Shown here: positions 1-7,277 of the stretch, piece by piece
Layout of the letters: each line of letters starts with the position of its first letter
Numbering within the stretch: the stretch's first letter is position 1
NCBI GenBank assembly: GCA_964647585.1
Contig: CAZYGG010000008.1
Span: 20,924-84,923, forward strand
Direction of reading: 5' to 3'
Source of the DNA: CAJINA01 sp964647585
Lineage (GTDB): Bacteria; Desulfobacterota; Desulfobacteria; Desulfobacterales; CAJINA01
DNA length: 64,000 bases
Notes under the pieces: generated by a model
The model's database searches: none
What the model was told of the DNA's origin: nothing
What the model saw: the letters and a program-made list of their open reading frames with translations, nothing else
Program-made: the position numbers and the translations under genes

Positions 1-1
1 T

Positions 2-1831
2 TTGCTCTCCCGGTTTCTTTTTAGAGATTCCATTCAAAAAAAATTTGGTGACAAGCTGGAAAATATCAACCAGGGCATCGCCAAAGACGGCAACTTTTAC
101 CTTTTTACACTCCGGCTGGTCCCGGTCTTCCCCTTTTTCATGATCAATGTGGTCATGGGGCTGACGCCCATCAAAACCCTTTCGTTCTATTGGGTAAGCC
201 AGGTCGGCATGCTGCCGGGCACCATTGTCTACCTCAACGCGGGCACGCAGCTGGGCAAGCTGGAATCCGCCGCAGGCATTCTCTCGCCGGCCATCATTTT
301 CTCTTTTGCCCTGCTCGGCATATTTCCCCTGGTGGCCCGCAAAGCCGTTGACTACCTGAAAGCACGTAAAGTCTACGCCGGCCACGCCCGCCCGAAGCAA
401 TATGACTACAACCTGGCCGTCATCGGGGCTGGTTCGGCCGGCCTGGTGGCCGCCTATATTGCCGCCGCGGTCAAAGCCCGGGTCGCGCTGATTGAAAAGG
501 ATAAAATGGGAGGTGACTGTCTCAATACCGGCTGCGTCCCCAGTAAATCCCTGATCAGGAGTGCCAAAGTCCGCTCGTATGTGAACCGGGCCCGTGAGTT
601 CGGATTCAAAGAGGGCCGGATGACCTATGATTTTGCCCGGGTCATGGAGCGGGTCCAGGCCGTCGTCGCAAAAGTAGCGCCCCATGATTCCGTCGAGCGC
701 TATACGCAATTGGGGGTGGACTGTATCCAGGGTGCCGCCCGGCTGGTCAGCCCCTGGGAAGTATCGGTCAACGGTAATCGTATCTCGGCCCGCAGCATCG
801 TCATCGCCACCGGCGGCCGGCCTTTTATTCCCCCCATTCCCGGTCTCGATAAGATCAAGTATTATACCTCGGATACCATCTGGGATATCCGGCAGCGTCC
901 CGGCAAGATGGTGGTTCTCGGAGGCGGGCCCATCGGGTGTGAACTGGCCCAGGCCTTCAACCGCCTGGACGTCGACACCACCCAGGTACAGCTGCACGAC
1001 TACCTAATGCCACGCGAGGATACGGAAATATCTCAGATGGTCGCCGATAAATTCCGCACCGAAGGCATCCAGGTCCTGACCGGACACCGGGCCACTGAAA
1101 TCGTTACGGATGAATCCGGTCAGAGGCTTATCTGTGCAGCCGGTAAAAAAGAAATTGTGATTCCCTTTGACACGCTCCTGGTGGCGGTCGGCCGTACGGC
1201 CAACGTGAGCGGCTTCGGCCTCAAAGAAATGGGGGTTCAGGTCTCCCCGGCAGGCACCATCGCCGCCGATGGTTTTTTACGCACCAATTTCCCAAACATT
1301 TTCTGCTCGGGGGATGTAGCCGGGCCTTACCAGTTTACCCACACGGCCGCCCACCAGTCGTGGTACGCCGCCGTCAATGCCCTTTTTGGAAAGTTCAAGA
1401 AGTTCCGGGTGGACTACCGGGTCATCCCGTGGTCCACCTTTACGGACCCCGAAGTGGCACGGGTCGGGCTCAACGAAAAAGAGGCCCTTGAAAAAAACAT
1501 CGACTACGAAGTCACCCGGTACGGGATTGACGATCTCGACCGGGCCATCGCCGATTCAGAGGATCATGGCGTGGTAAAGGTGCTCACCCGGCCCGGCAGT
1601 GACAAGATCCTGGGGGTTACCATTGTGGGGCCCCACGCAAGTGATATTATCGCGGAGTATGTCCTGGCCATGAAACACGGCCTGGGGTTGAATAAGATCC
1701 TGGGGACCATTCATATTTATCCGACCCTTGCGGAAGCCAATAAGTACGCCGCGGGCGAATGGAAAAAAGCACACGCACCGGAAAAATTACTCGGGTGGGT
1801 GGAAAAGTATCACAACTGGATGCGCAATTAG
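2..1831 (+). CDS. TVP38/TMEM64 membrane domain fused to mercuric-reductase-like FAD/NAD disulfide oxidoreductase (5' partial)
   Basis: The reading frame is open at the window edge, so the true start lies upstream. Residues 1 to about 120 of the visible part are the C-terminal half of a TVP38/TMEM64 (DedA-like) membrane domain, with hydrophobic segments and the LRLVPVFPFF region typical of that family. From about residue 135 there is a complete pyridine nucleotide-disulfide oxidoreductase: a GAGSAG dinucleotide fold near 142, the redox-active pair in CLNTGC (about C173/C178), a second GGGPIG nucleotide fold near 306, and a C-terminal dimerisation domain. The oxidoreductase part resembles MerA and dihydrolipoamide dehydrogenase, but there is no MerA-type C-terminal Cys pair, so mercury reduction is not supported. 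The natural substrate is unknown. The fusion would hold a flavin disulfide reductase at the inner membrane. Domain calls are confident; the role is inferred. Confidence 0.88.
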   Translation: MLSRFLFRDSIQKKFGDKLENINQGIAKDGNFYLFTLRLVPVFPFFMINVVMGLTPIKTLSFYWVSQVGMLPGTIVYLNAGTQLGKLESAAGILSPAIIFSFALLGIFPLVARKAVDYLKARKVYAGHARPKQYDYNLAVIGAGSAGLVAAYIAAAVKARVALIEKDKMGGDCLNTGCVPSKSLIRSAKVRSYVNRAREFGFKEGRMTYDFARVMERVQAVVAKVAPHDSVERYTQLGVDCIQGAARLVSPWEVSVNGNRISARSIVIATGGRPFIPPIPGLDKIKYYTSDTIWDIRQRPGKMVVLGGGPIGCELAQAFNRLDVDTTQVQLHDYLMPREDTEISQMVADKFRTEGIQVLTGHRATEIVTDESGQRLICAAGKKEIVIPFDTLLVAVGRTANVSGFGLKEMGVQVSPAGTIAADGFLRTNFPNIFCSGDVAGPYQFTHTAAHQSWYAAVNALFGKFKKFRVDYRVIPWSTFTDPEVARVGLNEKEALEKNIDYEVTRYGIDDLDRAIADSEDHGVVKVLTRPGSDKILGVTIVGPHASDIIAEYVLAMKHGLGLNKILGTIHIYPTLAEANKYAAGEWKKAHAPEKLLGWVEKYHNWMRN

Positions 1832-1998
1832 TGTTTGTTCACAAAAGGCATCTTTTGGCCCAGAGCAGCGTTTTCGCTCTTGTGAGATAATGGCGGAGCC
1901 AGTCAAGCTCTTTCGACATAGCGTCTGCTATGCCTGCGGTCTCAAAAGCCCTCAAGCCTTGCTCTGAACCAAAAGCTACCCTTTGTGAACGAACACTG
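1832..1998. repeat. Long imperfect inverted repeat, about 167 bp
   Basis: The outer arms pair over roughly 35 nt (GTGTTTGTTCACAAAAGG at the left, matched by CCCTTTGTGAACGAACAC at the right, then CTTTTGG..CAGAGC). The centre holds a tight hairpin CATAGC-gtct-GCTATG. No coding signal. It begins directly after the upstream stop codon and could also act as its transcription terminator. Confidence 0.7.
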
Positions 1999-2000
1999 AC

Positions 2001-2132
2001 TCAATAGAATTATCGAAATCACCATCGGGACCGGTATCGCCATCGGGATCGGGATCAGAAGGCGTTCCATGCCAAATGAAAAAACTTCGGTTTTCGATTT
2101 CGATACCGATACCGATTTTGATACCGAATAAT
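2001..2132. repeat. Degenerate CGATAC/CGATTT hexamer-like palindromic repeat
   Basis: Left half is rich in ATCGGGAT/ATCGAAAT units; right half carries GATTTCGATACCGATACC units in the complementary sense, so the whole can fold. A related element of about the same size lies at 46254-46399. Non-coding; it ends just upstream of the ribosome-binding site of the next gene. Confidence 0.6.
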
Positions 2133-2154
2133 GAGGTAAACAAGGGAGAAAAAA

Positions 2155-2487
2155 ATGGACACCTACTACAACCCGGCCGACCTGGCGAAATTTGGGGAAA
2201 TTGGTAAAGACGCCCCGGAGCTGGCCAAAAAGTTTTTTGACTACTACGAGTCTGTTTTTACCGAAGGCGACCTTACGGAAAGGGAAAAAGCCCTCATCGG
2301 ACTGGCCGTGGCGCATGCGGTCCAGTGCCCCTACTGCATAGACGCCTATACCAACAACTGCCTTGAAAAAGGGTCCAACCTGTCCGAAATGACCGAGGCT
2401 GTACACGTCGTCAACGCGATCAGGGGCGGCGCCTCCCTGGTGCATGGCGTCCAGATGCGCAACATTGCTGAAAAGCTTTCCATGTAA
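2155..2487 (+). CDS. Carboxymuconolactone decarboxylase/AhpD-fold peroxidase-like protein associated with ArsS
   Basis: A 110-residue protein of the AhpD-like alkylhydroperoxidase fold. It carries the CxxC motif CPYC (C58, C61) followed by IDAYTNN; the position where many AhpD proteins have a histidine is Tyr here. This is the small family that almost always sits beside the radical SAM protein ArsS, and the ArsS-like gene does follow 117 bp downstream, so the two probably act together in modifying an arsenic- or selenium-containing metabolite. The start is supported by AAGGGAG upstream of the ATG. Family assignment is by recognised sequence pattern; the exact reaction is unknown. Confidence 0.82.
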   Translation: MDTYYNPADLAKFGEIGKDAPELAKKFFDYYESVFTEGDLTEREKALIGLAVAHAVQCPYCIDAYTNNCLEKGSNLSEMTEAVHVVNAIRGGASLVHGVQMRNIAEKLSM

Positions 2488-2604
2488 CCAGAATCAGGCT
2501 GATAGCCTGTACGTATCTAGGCTGTAGGCAAACCGGGAAAAATCAGCGGCCGGGAGCCTTCAGCCCGCGGTCTGAGAATCCGGATAGAAGCAGGAGCCGT
2601 AACC

Positions 2605-3576
2605 ATGGCGGAAAAGCAGTCAAATATACCTTTCAGCGCAACGTTGCAAAAGCATGGCATCAAGTTTAAGCGGTTGGAGACCCAGGTGCTCCAGGTGAAT
2701 GTGGGCCTGCTGTGCAACCAGTTTTGCAAACATTGCCACCTTGACGCCGGCCCCGGACGTACTGAAGTCATGGACCGTAATACCATGGACGCCGTGGTTG
2801 CCTACGCCGGGCGAGCCGATTGCAAAGCTATTGATATTACCGGCGGCGCACCGGAACTCGTACCGGGCATTGCCGGCTTTGTGCAGCGTCTGGCGCCTCT
2901 GGCACCCCGGATTATCTTCCGGTCAAACCTCTCTGCCCTGAATGAACAGGTGCAGGCGCCCCTGGTTGAGACCCTGGTCAGCAATAAAGTGGTCATCACC
3001 GCGTCCTTTCCCTCTATCAACGCGGCCCAGACGGATAACCAGCGCGGCCGGGGTATCTTTGATAAAAGTGTCGCGGCCCTGCAGGAACTCAACCGCCGCG
3101 GCTACGGCAAAGCGGACACCGGCCTGGAACTCAACCTGGTCTCCAACCCTTCCGGGGCATTCCTGCCCCAGGGCCAGGAGCATGCGCAAAAACGCTTTCG
3201 CCAAGTCCTGCATAAAAAATACGGTATTGTTTTCAATAGCCTGTTCGCCTTTGCCAATGTGCCTCTGGGACGTTTTCGGGACTGGCTTGAAAAGTCCGGG
3301 AACCTGGAAAGCTATATTGAAAAGCTGGCCGGCAATTTCAACCCCTGTGCCGTGGACGGCCTGATGTGCCGCAGCCAGGTTGCCGTATCGTGGGAAGGAC
3401 ATCTGTATGACTGCGATTTCAACCTGGCCGCCGGTCTGCCGCTGGGGGGCAAAAAAATACATGTTTCTGAACTGGAGAAAGCGCCCGCCAAAGACAGCGC
3501 CATCTCCGTCGCTGACTATTGTTATACCTGTACTGCCGGCGCGGGGTTTACCTGAGGTGGGGCCATTGATGCCTGA
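2605..3576 (+). CDS. arsS: ArsS-type radical SAM protein with probable selenocysteine near the C-terminus (UGA at 3553-3555)
   Basis: Radical SAM enzyme of the ArsS / radical SAM-Cys-rich family (DUF3641 C-terminal domain), linked in the literature to arsenosugar synthesis. The cluster motif CNQFCKHC (C37, C41, C44) and the SAM-contact motif TGGAPE (79-84) are present, and the C-terminal domain has C248, C255, C270, C306 and C309. A plain reading stops at UGA codon 317, in TAGAGFT-UGA-GGAIDA. Family members normally have Cys at this exact place (TAGAGSSCGG-type motif), and some are known selenoproteins, so I read UGA as Sec and end the gene at the UGA at 3574-3576, giving 323 residues. A 5-bp hairpin with loop AGTT follows 20 nt after the UGA. 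AGGAG precedes the ATG. Alternative: a conventional stop losing seven conserved residues, which I consider unlikely. Confidence 0.82.
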
Positions 3577-3584
3577 GTTCAGGC
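3571..3584 (+). promoter_or_regulatory. Candidate bacterial SECIS hairpin for the arsS-like gene
   Basis: GCCTG-AGTT-CAGGC forms a 5-bp stem with a tetraloop that begins 20 nt after the in-frame UGA at 3553-3555, within the distance usual for bacterial SECIS elements. The final stop codon overlaps the stem. Not folded computationally. Confidence 0.5.
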
Positions 3585-3586
3585 AA

Positions 3587-3734
3587 AAGAGACTATCTCA
3601 ACAAAGCTTTTTGCACCAATCTCTGCGTTGGGTGCTCAGTTCCAATCCTCGAAATACATGGTGTATTCCTCCGGTTCGAACTGAGCAGCCGCCTTGACCT
3701 TGAAGCAAAACTCTCTGTTGAGATAGCCTCTTTA
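3587..3734. repeat. Long hairpin repeat, family H copy 1 (about 148 bp)
   Basis: The two arms of about 71 nt are reverse complements with few mismatches: AGAGACTATCTCAACA at the left against TGTTGAGATAGCCTCT at the right, GCTCAGTTC against GAACTGAGC, and a centre GAAATACATGGTGTATTCC. Its left-to-right sequence is collinear with the reverse complement of the element at 44651-44817, including the shared central block CTCGAAATAC..GTATTCCTCCGG. It lies between the two UGA-containing genes. No transposase gene is present. Confidence 0.8.
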
Positions 3735-3755
3735 ACATTATCAAGGAGAACTGAA

Positions 3756-4229
3756 ATGAAAAACGTTCTGACTGTTGGAAAAAAGGCCCCGGCATTCAAG
3801 CTGGAAGATAGTGACGGAAAGGTTACCGCCCTGGCGGATTTCAAAGGCAAATGGATGGTGCTTTATTTCTATCCCAAAGACAACACATCCGGCTGAACCA
3901 ACGAAGCCAAAGATTTCACGGGATTGAAATCAAAATTCAAAAAGGCCAACGCCGTCGTTATAGGCATCAGCCCCGATTCAGTCAAAACGCATACCAATTT
4001 CATGAAAAAGCATGATCTCGACCTTACCCTGCTCAGCGATCCTGAGCATACGGCCCTTACGGCCTATGGTGCCTGGCAGCTTAAAAAGATGTATGGCCGC
4101 GAATATATGGGCGTGGTCCGGTCAACCGTGCTGATCGACCCGGAGGGAACGGTCAGGCACACCTGGTCCAAAGTCAAGGTCAAGGGGCATGCGGATCAGG
4201 TATTGGAGAAACTGCGGGAACTGAAATGA
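3756..4229 (+). CDS. Peroxiredoxin (BCP/AhpC-TSA type) with selenocysteine at the peroxidatic position (UGA at 3894-3896)
   Basis: Translation through the in-frame UGA gives a 157-residue thioredoxin-fold peroxiredoxin. The active-site signature PxxxTxxC reads P40-KDN-T44-SG-Sec47, so the UGA falls exactly on the peroxidatic cysteine. Downstream sequence (VVIGISPDSV, LLSDPE, YGAW, VVRSTVLIDPEG) is standard bacterioferritin-comigratory/peroxiredoxin Q type and keeps the same frame. No Cys is present anywhere, so there is no resolving cysteine and reduction must be intermolecular. Expected role: cytoplasmic reduction of hydroperoxides. AAGGAG precedes the ATG at 3756. A perfect 7-bp hairpin with loop CGGGAT lies 16-35 nt after the UGA. 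If the UGA were a real stop, a 46-residue peptide and an orphan fragment would result, which the unbroken conservation argues against. Confidence 0.93.
3912..3931 (+). promoter_or_regulatory. Candidate bacterial SECIS hairpin for the seleno-peroxiredoxin
   Basis: GATTTCA-CGGGAT-TGAAATC is a perfect 7-bp stem whose loop opens 22 nt after the UGA. A G-containing apical loop at this distance is what SelB recognises in known bacterial selenoprotein mRNAs. Confidence 0.7.
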
Positions 4230-4246
4230 ATCAATATCAAACAGCC

Positions 4247-4337
4247 TGTCACTCTGAGCGTAGCGAAGAGTCCCCCACATGCGAAGGTTGTGCTCAATTG
4301 TAAGGGATTCTTCGAAGCTACGCTCCTCAGAATGACA
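4247..4337. repeat. 91-bp TGTCA/TGACA palindromic repeat, copy 1
   Basis: Begins TGTCACTCTGAGCGTAGCGA and ends with CTCCTCAGAATGACA, so the ends are inverted repeats. Exactly 91 bp, as are the copies at 12047, 15587 and 43727. It sits between converging genes. Confidence 0.9.
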
Positions 4338-4390
4338 AAAAGTTGGCGAGATGGATATATCTTTAACGGTACCTTATTCTGGTAGACGTT

Positions 4391-4852
4391 TTAGTCGCCC
4401 ATCTCGGCCATGTGATCATCGTAAATCGTTTCAAGAATGTTCTTATGCTTGGCCTCTTCCTGGGCCAGGAACTTGCAAGCCTTGATAAACTGCTCGTCTT
4501 CGACCTTGCCGGCAATGTCGTTGTAGAACTGCAGGGCCTGCTCTTCTCTTTTCATCGCCAGCCTCAAGATATCGACATAGGCCATCCCCGGTTCATAGGT
4601 CAGTTCGGTCATATAATTGCTTCTTTTGATATCCGGAATCCACTTATAATCATAGGCTTCCAGTTTTTCGACATTGCTGCCCAGATCGGCGAACAACGCT
4701 TCGTGCTTGCGCTCTTCCAGGGCGAAATCGGCAAAAGTCTTTTTGGCTACCGAAAATTTCTCTTTCTTGCTCAGCGTTTCATAAAATTCAGCCGCCTCTC
4801 TCTCTTTCTCCACAGCATAGGCAATAATGTCTTCAATCGTTTTGAAATCCAT
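4391..4852 (-). CDS. Ferritin-like/rubrerythrin-family diiron protein
   Basis: A 153-residue four-helix ferritin-like protein. ExxH metal-binding motifs are visible at EERKHEALF (about 46-54) and EEAKHKNILE near the C-terminus, and the partner glutamates lie in EREAAEFYE and KREEQALQFYN. There is no rubredoxin domain, unlike classical rubrerythrin. Likely binds a diiron centre and acts in peroxide reduction or iron handling in the cytoplasm. It is transcribed alone, convergent to the seleno-peroxiredoxin. Start supported by GGGAGATC upstream. Exact function is not determinable from sequence. Confidence 0.85.
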   Translation of the reverse strand: MDFKTIEDIIAYAVEKEREAAEFYETLSKKEKFSVAKKTFADFALEERKHEALFADLGSNVEKLEAYDYKWIPDIKRSNYMTELTYEPGMAYVDILRLAMKREEQALQFYNDIAGKVEDEQFIKACKFLAQEEAKHKNILETIYDDHMAEMGD

Positions 4853-5160
4853 TTTAGATCTCCCATTCTTTCAACGGTTAGTAAGCTTGGAATTCGTTTT
4901 AAACCTCACCCCAGTCTCCATCTCCGGGCGGCCCGTCCGGAAAGGTCTGAAACCACTTCCGGCATTGCAGATTACACTCAAAAAAGGTGCCCGTCAACTG
5001 CCCGGATGGTGCCGGTATCTTCTGGCAATAATCTGCTAACAAATTACGCCCAAAAAAGCAAACAGGCACAAATCTTGTATATTAACTGTAAAGTAAATTC
5101 AATCGATAACAGCATGCCCGCGGGCGTTGCAACAGCGGAGCGGGCATCGGGGAGGCAACC
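4853..5160. other. Divergent intergenic region, 308 bp
   Basis: Separates the minus-strand ferritin-like gene from the small membrane-protein genes. I see no gene; AT-rich stretches near 5070-5105 (TTGTATATTAAC) may hold the promoter of the downstream pair. Confidence 0.4.
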
Positions 5161-5313
5161 ATGCTGACTACTTTTCTGACCGTCGTGACAATTTTACTGT
5201 CCCTCTTGCTTTTCGCATTTCGGTCCGCTTTCAGCCGGCCTGCCCGCCGGGAAACCGTTTATGTCTGCGACACCTGCAACTCGCGCGATTGCGTGTGCCG
5301 CGAGAAACTTTGA
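5161..5313 (+). CDS. Small single-pass membrane protein with a cysteine-rich tail (50 aa)
   Basis: Fifty residues. Residues 3-20 form one hydrophobic transmembrane helix, followed by a basic linker (RSAFSRPARR) and a tail with four cysteines, C36-x2-C39 and C44-x-C46, able to bind a metal. Upstream GGGGAGGCAACC supplies a ribosome-binding site. Only 26 bp separate it from the next small membrane-protein gene, so the two probably form an operon. I do not recognise the family; the coding call rests on RBS, codon pattern and the ordered Cys pairs. Confidence 0.6.
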   Translation: MLTTFLTVVTILLSLLLFAFRSAFSRPARRETVYVCDTCNSRDCVCREKL

Positions 5314-5339
5314 TCTGCAGACCCCATAAGGAGAAGACC

Positions 5340-5543
5340 ATGAGTATAGATCGCATAGTCCTGGGCGTCGCGGGCGCCATGATCCTGTTTTCACTCTTGC
5401 TGTCCTTCATTCACAGCCCCTACTGGCTGTGGTTCACGGCTTTCGTAGGCGCCAATCTGCTGCAATCTTCATTTACCGGCTTTTGCCCACTGGCGATCAT
5501 CCTGAAAACATTCGGGGTAAAACCGGGTAACGCTTTTGAGTAG
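5340..5543 (+). CDS. DUF2892 (YgaP-type) two-helix membrane protein
   Basis: A 67-residue protein with two hydrophobic helices (about 8-25 and 30-47) and the GFCPLAIILKTFGVKPG ending typical of DUF2892, the membrane domain found alone or fused to rhodanese in YgaP. AAGGAGAAG precedes the ATG. Follows the small Cys-tail membrane protein closely. In other genomes the family is associated with sulfur or thiosulfate handling, but no substrate can be read here. Confidence 0.85.
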   Translation: MSIDRIVLGVAGAMILFSLLLSFIHSPYWLWFTAFVGANLLQSSFTGFCPLAIILKTFGVKPGNAFE

Positions 5544-5584
5544 GGTCGCATTTAAAAACCAGGCCCCCGGTAAATTCCATATAA

Positions 5585-5620
5585 AAGACCGGGCGCGGCA
5601 ACGCTGTCGTGCCCGGTCTT
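5585..5620. terminator. Bidirectional hairpin terminator between converging genes
   Basis: AAGACCGGGC and GCCCGGTCTT form a perfect 10-bp stem with a 16-nt loop, between the plus-strand DUF2892 gene and the converging minus-strand gene. There is no strong T-run. Confidence 0.7.
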
Positions 5621-5676
5621 GGTGTATGTACTAACACGGGTACCTGCCACAGTAACAGATTGCATTTGTATCAGAT

Positions 5677-6030
5677 CTAATTCCAGTTAAGCTCTTTCTG
5701 CAGCCAGGCTTTCACGTCCCCTTCGGGTGCAAACACCCCCTTGAGGTTGCCGTATTCACCCTTGAAAACCTTCTCGATCCTGGCCGGCATCCGGATGGTA
5801 GCCATCTCTTCCGCCTCTTCCGAGTTCCGCCGCATGAGATAGATGACCGGCTCCTTCCAGGTATTGACAACGAAATAGTACGATTCATCGTCCTTGGATT
5901 TTATCAGGTTGCTGCCCAGGGCCGGATTATTGCCCCATTCCAAGTACATCGTCACCGCATCCTCCGGAGTCATATCCCAGCTGATGGCATTGACCAGGTC
6001 CATATTGTTTCTTATATCATCAAGTGTCAT
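5677..6030 (-). CDS. DVU0772-like conserved protein of sulfate-reducing bacteria
   Basis: A 117-residue soluble protein. The blocks WDMTPEDAVTMYLEWGNN, SYYFVVNTWKEP and YLMRRNSEEAEEMA are those I associate with the DVU0772 family, which is restricted largely to sulfate-reducing Desulfobacterota and has no assigned function. I place the start at the internal ATG (MTLDDIRNN) because GAGGTG sits five bases upstream and family members begin there; a longer open frame to 6066 is possible. No enzymatic motif is visible. Confidence 0.72.
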   Translation of the reverse strand: MTLDDIRNNMDLVNAISWDMTPEDAVTMYLEWGNNPALGSNLIKSKDDESYYFVVNTWKEPVIYLMRRNSEEAEEMATIRMPARIEKVFKGEYGNLKGVFAPEGDVKAWLQKELNWN

Positions 6031-6456
6031 CGTATCACCTCGCAAATAAGGGATAAAGTTTTTCATAATCTAAGCCCGCTGTGCTATTTGTCAAAAAGCA
6101 ACAAGCATGCCACCGGTGAACCTGCCCCCCCTGGCGGTCCACCGGCGATAAAACCGCAACAATAGACGCATATCCGCCTGAAAACGTTCCAACAAGAGTT
6201 TCGGGATGTCTCGCGAGACATAACTGTATCACCCCCTAAAGGGCCTTTTGAGCCGCAATTTCGTCAATGTAAAGGCAAACCGCCCCGACCCTGCGTCGGG
6301 CGCGCCCTCCGACAGGCTGTATTCAGTGCGGCAAGTTGGCATGAATCTTGGAAACTATTTAAAAAAACATAAAAAATTGCTACGGTATGGATCGTTGTCC
6401 CGGATTAATTATGTGCCGGTCGGGTCCGGCCCGGCCGCGATAGTCCAACAGGCTCC
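6031..6456. other. Divergent regulatory region with a perfect 16-bp palindrome
   Basis: No gene I trust lies here. It contains the 16-bp palindrome at 6206-6221, and a sequence at 6336-6353 (TTGGCATGAATCTTGGAA) that fits sigma-54 spacing but has G instead of C at the conserved -12 GC. A poly-A stretch follows (6360-6377). Confidence 0.5.
6206..6221. promoter_or_regulatory. Perfect palindrome, candidate operator
   Basis: ATGTCTCGCGAGACAT is self-complementary over all 16 bases, about 235 bp upstream of the ABC permease and 176 bp upstream of the divergent DVU0772-like start. Its symmetry suggests a dimeric regulator site; no regulator is known. Confidence 0.45.
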
Positions 6457-7248
6457 ATGAATCCGTCTAAAAAAATAGCAGCGCTCATTTCTGATGGTTT
6501 GAAAATCATCCTCTTTGTGGCAGCCGTGGTGTGGCTGTTCACCTTCGGAACCCGCAACCTCGATTACAACTGGCAGTGGTACCGGGTTGCGGAATATCTG
6601 TTTACCTTCGACCTGGGCCGGCTTGAAGCAGGCCCCTTAATCTCCGGTCTTCTGATTACCCTGAAAATCTCCGCCGTCAGCCTGGTCCTCTCAACGCTGA
6701 TCGGACTGGCGGCCGCCCTGATGCGGATGTCTGCCTCACCCACAGCCCGGCTCCTCTCCCGCTGCTACCTGGAAGTCATCCGGAACACACCTCTGCTTGT
6801 CCAGTTGTTTTTTATCTACTTCGTCCTGGCGCCGATCCTGGGCTTTGAACGTTTTTCGGCCGCGGTCCTGGCCCTCAGCCTATTTGAAGGCGCCTACGCC
6901 TCAGAAATCTTCAGGGCCGGCATCGTCGCCGTTGCCAGCACACAATGGGAAGGGGCCTTCAGCCTGGGGCTCAGTCGCTGGCAGGTATACCGGCTCGTCA
7001 TCCTGCCCCAGGCCATCCGGAAGATGCTGCCGCCGTTGACCGGTCAGGCCGTGTCCCTGGTAAAAGATTCCGCCCTGGTCAGCACCATTGCCATTTACGA
7101 CCTGACCATGCGGGGCCAGGAGATTATCGCCGAGACATACCTGGTCTTTGAAATCTGGTTTACCATTGCGGTTGTGTACCTTATCCTTACAATCAGCCTC
7201 TCTACGTTTGCGGCTGCTATGGAAAAATATTTCACCATAAAAACATGA
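6457..7248 (+). CDS. Polar amino-acid ABC transporter permease (HisM/GlnP family)
   Basis: A 263-residue inner-membrane permease. After a short N-terminal segment it has the pore-forming BPD_transp_1 domain; YLEVIRNTPLLVQLFFIYF and the EAA loop EGAYASEIFRAGIVAV..QWEGAFSLGLSRWQ are diagnostic of the polar amino-acid subfamily. It is followed 29 bp later by the binding protein and then by a second permease, so the two permeases likely form a heterodimer. The ribosome-binding site is weak. The ATPase subunit is not adjacent. Confidence 0.93.
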   Translation: MNPSKKIAALISDGLKIILFVAAVVWLFTFGTRNLDYNWQWYRVAEYLFTFDLGRLEAGPLISGLLITLKISAVSLVLSTLIGLAAALMRMSASPTARLLSRCYLEVIRNTPLLVQLFFIYFVLAPILGFERFSAAVLALSLFEGAYASEIFRAGIVAVASTQWEGAFSLGLSRWQVYRLVILPQAIRKMLPPLTGQAVSLVKDSALVSTIAIYDLTMRGQEIIAETYLVFEIWFTIAVVYLILTISLSTFAAAMEKYFTIKT

Positions 7249-7277
7249 TGCATTGCTAATCGAATAAGGAGATCCCC

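Noticed and set aside
2..1831. Mercuric reductase
   Set aside because: No N-terminal heavy-metal domain and no C-terminal Cys pair; only the shared oxidoreductase fold.
3380..3697. Open frame spanning the arsS end and the hairpin repeat
   Set aside because: Shadow of arsS continuing into a palindrome; palindromes give false frames on both strands here.
5127..5543. Single long frame covering both small membrane genes
   Set aside because: The two short genes in it have their own ribosome-binding sites and sensible membrane topology; the long frame has an implausible N-terminal half.
6336..6353. Sigma-54-like promoter TTGGCATGAATCTTGG
   Set aside because: Spacing is right but the -12 GC is GG; too weak to list as a promoter.
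6248..6460. 70-codon open frame in the divergent region
   Set aside because: Unlikely composition, overlaps the promoter region and the start of the ABC permease.
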